Notes under the pieces: generated by a model | The model's input: the letters and a program-made list of their open reading frames with translations, nothing else | Told to the model about the DNA's origin: nothing | Databases searched by the model: none | Translations under genes and position numbers: made by a program | Origin: Variovorax paradoxus | GTDB lineage: Bacteria; Pseudomonadota; Gammaproteobacteria; Burkholderiales; Burkholderiaceae_C | Reading direction: 5' to 3' | Length of the DNA stretch: 64,000 nucleotides | NCBI RefSeq assembly: GCF_902712855.1 | Contig: NZ_LR743507.1 | Coordinates: forward strand, 434,001-498,000 | Shown: one piece after another, positions 56,842 through 64,000 of the stretch | How the letters are laid out: each line of letters opens with the position of its first letter | Numbering within the stretch: the stretch's first letter is position 1

Positions 56842-58392
56842 TCAATGAGCCATGACCTTGCCCCACTCCTGTTCGTAAGTGGTGACAAGCGTCTGGTTCG
56901 ACAGGCGGTTCACTTCCGTCGGCAGGCGCGCCATGTCGAGCGGGAAGTCGAACATCAGCGGCAACGTGGAAGGCGAGAGAAAGCGCAGGCCCGCCGGCAG
57001 CGCGTCGGGCATGCGGTATGGCCGGCGGCTCGCGATGATGTAGCCCCATTCGCCGAAGCTCGGCACATGCGCGTGGTACGGCGTGGCCGTGAGGCCGACC
57101 GACTCGATGGTGGTCGCCACGGTCCAGTAGCTCTTGCGCGCCACCAGCGGCGAGGTGGTCTGGATCACGGCATAGCCGCTGGCCGACAGGCGCTTCTCGA
57201 GCAGCGAATAGAAGCTGTTGGTGTAGAGCTTGCCGATGGCGAAATTGGTCGGGTCCGGAAAGTCGACCACGATCACGTCGAACATGTCGCCCGGCTGCTG
57301 CAGCCACTGGAACGCGTCGGTGTTGACGATCTTCACCTTCGGCGACGACAGCGAATGGCCGTTGAGCGCGGCCAGGGTCTCGTGGTCGGTGAAGAGCTTC
57401 GTCATGTTCGGGTCGAGCTCCACCAGCGTGACCGACTCGACCGACGGGTACTTGAGGATCTCGCGCACCGCCATGCCGTCGCCGCCGCCGAGCACGGCCA
57501 CTTTCCTGGGCGCGCCCTGCGCGGCCATCACCGGGTGCACGAGCGCCTCGTGGTAGCGGTACTCGTCGCGCTCGGCGAACTGCAGGTTGCCGTTGAGGAA
57601 CAGCCGGTGGCCGAGCAGCCCGCGCGTGACCACGATGCGCTGGTAGGGCGAGGTGGCGCTGAAGACGATGCGGTCCTGGTAGAACTTGTCTTCCGCCAGC
57701 GTCGTGATGTGGTCGGCCCACGCGAAGGCCGCGACCAGCGCGGCCAGCGCTAGGAAGCAGGCCATCGCGTGGGCGCCGACGCGGCGCAGTTCATGGCGGA
57801 ACAGCCACAGCGCCCACACGGCCACGGCCGCGTTCATGAAGCCGAACAGCAGGCCGGTGCGGATCATGCCGAGCTGCGGCACCAGGATGAGCGGGAACGC
57901 CACCGACACCGCGAGCGCGCCGAGGTAGTCGAAGGTGAGCACCTGCGACACCAGGTTCTTGAGCACGATGTTGCGCTTCAGGATGCGCATCACCAGCGGG
58001 ATCTCCAGGCCCACCAGCGTGCCCACGACCATCACCAGCCCGTACAGCAGCAGGCGGAAGGCGCTGGGCACATAGGCGTTGGCCAGGAACAGGATGGCCG
58101 GTAGCGCCCCGCCGATGAGCGCCACCAGCAGTTCGATGCGCAGGAAATGCGCGGGCAGCTGCCGCTCGAAGTAGCGCGAGAGCCACGAGCCCACGCCCAT
58201 GGCGAACAGGTAGGTGCCGATGATGGTGCTGAACTGCAGCACCGAGTCGCCGAGCAGGTAGCTGCTGAGCGCGGCCGCGCTCAGTTCGTAGACCAGGCCG
58301 CAGGCGGCGACCACGAACACGCTGGCGAGCAGCGCGATCTCTACGGGTTGCGGCCCCTTGGGCGGCAACGCCGCGTTGCTTGAAATTTCCAT
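56842..58392 (-). CDS. Membrane-embedded polyamine aminopropyltransferase (spermidine synthase-like)
   Basis: A 516-residue protein fusing about seven N-terminal membrane helices (residues ~15-225) to a soluble SpeE domain. The aminopropyltransferase motifs are intact: EYRYHEALVHP (~278-287), GGGDG (302-306), Glu325 in TLVELDP, NTDAF (~357-361) and the catalytic aspartates 377 and 380 in VVDFPDPTN. It transfers aminopropyl groups from decarboxylated AdoMet to an amine, here presumably at the membrane. The acceptor is unknown. It follows DUF350 by 120 bp and precedes the FAD lipoprotein on the same strand. Confidence 0.88.
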   Translation of the reverse strand: MEISSNAALPPKGPQPVEIALLASVFVVAACGLVYELSAAALSSYLLGDSVLQFSTIIGTYLFAMGVGSWLSRYFERQLPAHFLRIELLVALIGGALPAILFLANAYVPSAFRLLLYGLVMVVGTLVGLEIPLVMRILKRNIVLKNLVSQVLTFDYLGALAVSVAFPLILVPQLGMIRTGLLFGFMNAAVAVWALWLFRHELRRVGAHAMACFLALAALVAAFAWADHITTLAEDKFYQDRIVFSATSPYQRIVVTRGLLGHRLFLNGNLQFAERDEYRYHEALVHPVMAAQGAPRKVAVLGGGDGMAVREILKYPSVESVTLVELDPNMTKLFTDHETLAALNGHSLSSPKVKIVNTDAFQWLQQPGDMFDVIVVDFPDPTNFAIGKLYTNSFYSLLEKRLSASGYAVIQTTSPLVARKSYWTVATTIESVGLTATPYHAHVPSFGEWGYIIASRRPYRMPDALPAGLRFLSPSTLPLMFDFPLDMARLPTEVNRLSNQTLVTTYEQEWGKVMAH

Positions 58393-58432
58393 GGGTCAGG
58401 CGGTCGCGAGCGGCGGGCGGATGGTCCCCGCC

Positions 58433-58506
58433 GGTCCGCCCCGGGGCGGACCGCGCCTCACCCCCCGGGGGTGGCGCGCGACACGAAGCGAAGCGAGGTG
58501 CAAGGC
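58433..58506. repeat. Palindrome-rich intergenic element
   Basis: The perfect 20-bp palindrome GGTCCGCCCCGGGGCGGACC (58433-58452), then CACCCCCCGGGGGTG, then GACACGAAGCGAAGCGAGGTG, which resembles the core of the dispersed repeat. It lies just after the DUF350 stop, so it is probably a diverged member or a second repeat type used in the same position. Confidence 0.55.
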
Positions 58507-58512
58507 CGCAGG

Positions 58513-58731
58513 CTAGTGGATCGCGGCAGCCACGATGATGCTGATGCCCAGGCTCATCGCGGCAACCACCAGTCCCAGCGCCACGTTCTGCTTCTCGACG
58601 ATCTCGCCCCACAGGTCGTACGGCGTGATCTTGTCGATGATCAGGAAGCAGAGCCAGAAGATGATCACGCCGATCAGCGCGTACACGAGCGATCCGAGGA
58701 CCACGCCCGGTTTCAGCCATTCAAATCCCAT
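58513..58731 (-). CDS. DUF350 (YjfL-like) membrane protein
   Basis: A 72-residue protein with two membrane helices (VLGSLVYALIGVIIFWLCFLII and QNVALGLVVAAMSLGISIIVAAAI) flanking ITPYDLWGEIVEKQN, which is the conserved DUF350 core. It has a single repeat, about half the length of E. coli YjfL. ATG 58731 has TGGAGG upstream. It lies between DUF4178 and the aminopropyltransferase, the neighbour set usual for this family, whose function is unknown. Confidence 0.86.
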   Translation of the reverse strand: MGFEWLKPGVVLGSLVYALIGVIIFWLCFLIIDKITPYDLWGEIVEKQNVALGLVVAAMSLGISIIVAAAIH

Positions 58732-58800
58732 GGGGACCTCCAGTCGTAGTAGTGAAAGACATCGCGAGAAAAGCGAGGTATGCGGCGGACATCTTCGCCG

Positions 58801-60282
58801 TCATTTGTGGCCGCCGCCACTCGAGTAACCGCCATACGAGCCGCCCGAGCTGCGCGATCCGCCGGACGAGCCGCCGCTGCAGGTGCTCAGGATGATCAGC
58901 AGGAAGATGATGACGATGACGATGATGATGATCGTGCCGCAGCCCAGCCCCGAGGCGGCGCTCACCGGCAGCGCATCGGCGCGCTTGAACATGTCCTTCT
59001 TGGCGTCGAGCTTGAAGGCGGTGGCCACGGCGCCGCTGTCGATCTTGGTGCCCGAAGACCAGGTCAGTTCGTTGGCCGAGCGCTCCATCGACAGCAGCGC
59101 GGGGCCGCTGGCGAAGTCGCGGTTGAACGTCTTCTGCCCGCGCTCGACCTGCCAGTAGAACTCGCCCGCCACGTAGGTGGTCTCGGCGTTGTAGGCGTAC
59201 TGCTGCTGGTAGCGCTTGTTGAGGTACGTTGCGCTGCTGCCGTTCTCGGCCATCACCGGCGCGCCGGTGGTCGGCTTGACCATGCTCCAGCCGTCTTCGG
59301 CATCTACCAGGAAGCTGAACCCGCGCTTCTTGTTGTAGAGCAGGTATTCGTCCCAGCCGAACTGCTCGTCGTCGCCGGGCTCGCTGCCCATGCGGTGCTG
59401 GAAGCCGACCACCTGCCACTGCACGCCCTGCAGCTGGCCCATGGCGCCCAGCGCGATGAGCGGGCGCACCGGCTCGCTCTGAGTGGCGTGCCTGAGCTCG
59501 CCGCCGATGCCATGCGACAGGTCGATGATGCTGTTGCACGAGCGGCAGGTGATGCTCTTGCTGTCGGCCAGGTTGACGGTGATGGGCGAGCCGCAGTTCG
59601 GGCAGTTGAAGCCGCGGCCCTTCTCGTCCTTGGCGGACTCGTCGCGCAGGCCCGCGAGCTGCAGGTCTTCCAGCTGCACCGAGCGGCCGAGGTAGGCAGT
59701 GGGCGGATGCGTACCGTAGTCGAGGCTTAGCACCAGCCCCTTGTCGTTGCGCAGCTCGACCATCCCGAACGGCTTGCCGAGCTCGGGCAGGTGCGGCAGT
59801 TCGCCCTGCGCCGAGGTCAGCGACACCTGCTCGTTGGAGGTGACGGTGTAGCCCTGGCCAGCGAAGGCCGTGGTGGCGCCCACGCGCAGGTCGACCGACG
59901 GCGGCGCATCGCGCTGGATGTCGAACGGCAGCGCGAAAACGTAGGCGCCGTTGTCCTCGCTGAGCACGCCGGTGCGGTCGCCGTCGAGCGAGGCGATCCA
60001 TTCGGTCCAGCGTCCGCCGGGATAGGTGTACTGCAGCCGGCCGATCAGCGTGAAGGGCTTGTCCTGGATGCGGCCGGTGGCGAACAGTTGCAGCGGGCTG
60101 AAGTCGTCGAACAGCTCGGCCATCTTGCCGGTGCGCGCGAGCGTGTCGCCCTGGCGCACGACCGTGCTCTGGCAGTAGGGGCAGACCGCGTGCGTCGATT
60201 GCGCCGAGCGGAATTCGACCGGCGCGCCGCAGCCGGGGCAGGGCGCGCGGTAGTAGCGTTGGTTGCCGGTTTCCTCAGCCAT
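58801..60282 (-). CDS. DUF4178 zinc-ribbon membrane protein
   Basis: A 493-residue protein. A first zinc ribbon has Cys15, Cys18, Cys34 and Cys37; a DUF4178 domain follows (FTLIGRLQYTYPGGRWTEWIASLDG); a second ribbon at about 226-250 (CPNCG ... CRSC) precedes a second DUF4178 copy (YRLG-like QWQVVGFQHRMG). A C-terminal membrane helix (GTIIIIVIVIIFLLIILS, ~450-468) ends in a Ser/Gly/Tyr-rich tail. No signal peptide, so the ribbons face the cytoplasm. It sits between SPFH and DUF350. Role unknown; the family co-occurs with polyamine genes. Confidence 0.85.
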   Translation of the reverse strand: MAEETGNQRYYRAPCPGCGAPVEFRSAQSTHAVCPYCQSTVVRQGDTLARTGKMAELFDDFSPLQLFATGRIQDKPFTLIGRLQYTYPGGRWTEWIASLDGDRTGVLSEDNGAYVFALPFDIQRDAPPSVDLRVGATTAFAGQGYTVTSNEQVSLTSAQGELPHLPELGKPFGMVELRNDKGLVLSLDYGTHPPTAYLGRSVQLEDLQLAGLRDESAKDEKGRGFNCPNCGSPITVNLADSKSITCRSCNSIIDLSHGIGGELRHATQSEPVRPLIALGAMGQLQGVQWQVVGFQHRMGSEPGDDEQFGWDEYLLYNKKRGFSFLVDAEDGWSMVKPTTGAPVMAENGSSATYLNKRYQQQYAYNAETTYVAGEFYWQVERGQKTFNRDFASGPALLSMERSANELTWSSGTKIDSGAVATAFKLDAKKDMFKRADALPVSAASGLGCGTIIIIVIVIIFLLIILSTCSGGSSGGSRSSGGSYGGYSSGGGHK

Positions 60283-60326
60283 GGCGGCTCAGGAAATCGC
60301 TGGCTGCAACCACGGATGCAGCTTCG

Positions 60327-60425
60327 GGAAACACCACGGAACCGGCTTCGCCGGGCCGTAGGTGTTGCCCCCTGCAAGGGGGTAGGAGAAGCGACACGAA
60401 GTGCGCGAAGCCTGGGGGTTGGACC
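60327..60425 (-). repeat. Dispersed stop-proximal repeat, single copy
   Basis: The same unit as at 56.6-56.8 kb (GTAGGAGAAGCGACACGAAG core, CCCCCTGCAAGGGGG hairpin variant). It starts about 10 bases after the stop of the SPFH gene and fills the gap to DUF4178. Confidence 0.8.
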
Positions 60426-60435
60426 AGTGCCGGGG

Positions 60436-61485
60436 TTAGACCAGCTTCTTCAGCAGTTCGGCCTTCTTGGCGTCGAACTCTTCCTGCGTGAGGATGCCCT
60501 TGGTCTTGAGTTCGCCGAGCTTCTCGAGCGTGGTCATGACGTCGGTGGGGCTCACCACGGCCACGGCCGGCTGCTGCTGCGTCGCCGCGGCCTGCGCGGC
60601 CGCATTGGGGCTCAGGCCCTGGGCGAGGTTCTGCGCCAGCACCTGGCCGAGCGCCACGCCCGCGCCCAGGCCCATCGCGTCGCCTGCGATGCCGCCGCCG
60701 TTGGCCGCGCCCTCGGCGAACTTCGGGATCGCCTGCGCCGTCTGGTACTGCATGAACTTGCCCATGTCGTTGCCGACCATGCCCATGCCGATCTTCTGGT
60801 CGAGGATCTTCTGCAGCTCTTCGGGCAGCGAGACGTTCTGGACCGTGATGTTCTCGAGCTTGATGCCGATCTTCTCGAACTCGGGCACCAGTTGTGCGGC
60901 GAGCGCCTGCGCGAACTGGATCTGGTTGGCCGCCAGGTCGAGGAAGGGCACGCCGCTGGAAGCGATGGCGTTGCTGATGTTCTGCAGCACCAGGCCGCGC
61001 AGCTGGCCGTCGAGGTCGGCCACGCTGTAGATGTCGCGCGTGCCCGAGATCTCGGTGTGGAACGCCTTGGCGTCGCCGATGCGGAAGCTGTAGTTGCCGA
61101 AGGCCCGCAGGCGCACCGCGCCGAAGTCCTTGTCGCGGATCGTGATCGGCTGGGGCGTGCCCCACTTCTGGTCGACCTGCTGGCGGGTGCTGAAGAAGTA
61201 GACGTCGCTCTTGAAGGGGGACTCGAAGAGCTTGTCCCAGTTCTTCAGGTACGTGAGCACGGGCAGCGTCTGCGTCGTGAGCTTGTACATGCCGGGGCCG
61301 AACACGTCGGCCACCTTGCCTTCGTTGACGAAGACGGCCACCTGGGATTCGCGAACGGTGAGCGAGGCGCCGTTCTGGATTTCCATCTCCGCCATCGGGA
61401 AGCGCCAGGCCAGCGTGCCGTCGCCGGTCTCCGTCCACTGGATGATGTCGATGAACTGTTTCTTGATGAAATCCATCAGCGCCAT
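60436..61485 (-). CDS. SPFH domain protein with SHOCT tail (YdjI/virion-core-like)
   Basis: A 349-residue protein. An N-terminal SPFH/band-7-like domain (residues ~30-215, LTVRESQVAVFVNEGKVADVFGPGMYKL ... GIKLENITVQNVSLPEELQ) is followed by a Gly/Ala/Gln-rich middle and a C-terminal SHOCT helix pair (LEKLGELKTKGILTQEEFDAKKAELLKKL). Such proteins form oligomeric membrane scaffolds. ATG 61485 has AAGAGGAG upstream. First gene of the polyamine-linked array; divergent from the malic enzyme gene. Confidence 0.86.
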   Translation of the reverse strand: MALMDFIKKQFIDIIQWTETGDGTLAWRFPMAEMEIQNGASLTVRESQVAVFVNEGKVADVFGPGMYKLTTQTLPVLTYLKNWDKLFESPFKSDVYFFSTRQQVDQKWGTPQPITIRDKDFGAVRLRAFGNYSFRIGDAKAFHTEISGTRDIYSVADLDGQLRGLVLQNISNAIASSGVPFLDLAANQIQFAQALAAQLVPEFEKIGIKLENITVQNVSLPEELQKILDQKIGMGMVGNDMGKFMQYQTAQAIPKFAEGAANGGGIAGDAMGLGAGVALGQVLAQNLAQGLSPNAAAQAAATQQQPAVAVVSPTDVMTTLEKLGELKTKGILTQEEFDAKKAELLKKLV

Positions 61486-61672
61486 GGTCGCTCCTCTTGA
61501 GGTTTTTCAGGTTTTGTCGGAACTGTGCATATTGCCACAGCGACTTGACGCTGCACCCGTGCTTTTGGTCATGGGAGGCCCGGCCATGCGGCGTAGGCCC
61601 ATGCGCGGAGGCTTGCAGGGCGAGGTCTACAATCGGCGCCCCCAGAAGAAGCGCCACCAGGAGCTACGGCAC

Positions 61673-64000
<2,328 letters not shown>

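Noticed and set aside
58721..58804. A 27-codon frame starting at the DUF4178 stop (MTAKMSAAYLAFLAMSF)
   Set aside because: It has a coupled ATG and a hydrophobic stretch but is tiny, overlaps the DUF350 start and is without other support.

Overview
The window is GC-rich (roughly two thirds or more G+C by eye), densely packed chromosomal DNA with about 57 protein-coding genes. I see no rRNA, tRNA, CRISPR array, insertion sequence or prophage. The style points to a Burkholderiales bacterium, most likely a Variovorax-like member of the Comamonadaceae. Supporting signs are Bug-type tripartite-tricarboxylate binding proteins beside catabolic genes, many LysR regulators divergent from their targets, 4-bp start/stop overlaps inside operons, and a short repeat recurring just after stop codons. 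The species assignment is inference. No stretch above 300 bp lacks a gene.

Layout. 0-6.5 kb: end of dbpA, a MATE exporter, two small unknown proteins, a frameshifted LysR gene facing an EamA exporter, a fatty-acid desaturase-like protein and a small tautomerase. 6.5-12.9 kb: a seven-gene minus-strand operon for trans-4-hydroxy-L-proline catabolism (deaminase, binding protein, epimerase, three-part D-hydroxyproline dehydrogenase, GntR regulator), with an operator-like palindrome upstream. 13-18.7 kb: a glycine-zipper protein, a Bug protein with an M20 amidohydrolase, and a pirin/FMN-reductase pair divergent from a LysR gene. 18.8-23.8 kb: SlyD, an orphan membrane protein of lower GC, a CYTH-CHAD protein, a VOC protein behind two palindromic operators, a pirin and a YciI protein. 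23.9-30.4 kb: a tartrate/D-malate-type dehydrogenase with a Bug binding protein and divergent LysR, mntH, a monooxygenase-like protein and two lipoproteins. 30.4-39.9 kb: tkt-gapA facing a speD-murU-unknown-pepP run, then LysR, aldo/keto reductase and an SDR-like protein. 39.9-42.3 kb: a DUF3325/PepSY/DUF3649 iron operon behind a Fur box. 42.4-52.3 kb: a giant alpha-2-macroglobulin, its partner penicillin-binding protein 1C and a phytase-like esterase. 52.5-61.5 kb: a nine-gene minus-strand array joining an SPFH protein, a DUF4178 zinc-ribbon protein, DUF350, a membrane aminopropyltransferase, a Tat-type FAD lipoprotein, a saccharopine-dehydrogenase-like protein, SRPBCC, DoxX-like and DUF2269 proteins. 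61.7 kb to the end: a malic enzyme with phosphotransacetylase-like tail, running off the window.

How the genes work together. The hydroxyproline operon carries the first three enzymatic steps to 2-oxoglutarate semialdehyde; the last dehydrogenase and the transporter permease/ATPase genes must lie elsewhere. Transketolase, GAPDH and malic enzyme are core carbon metabolism. Alpha-2-macroglobulin and PBP1C form a known periplasmic defence and repair pair. The most interesting part is the 52.5-61.5 kb array, which looks like a membrane-centred polyamine-modification module. The speD gene at 33.8 kb could supply its aminopropyl donor.
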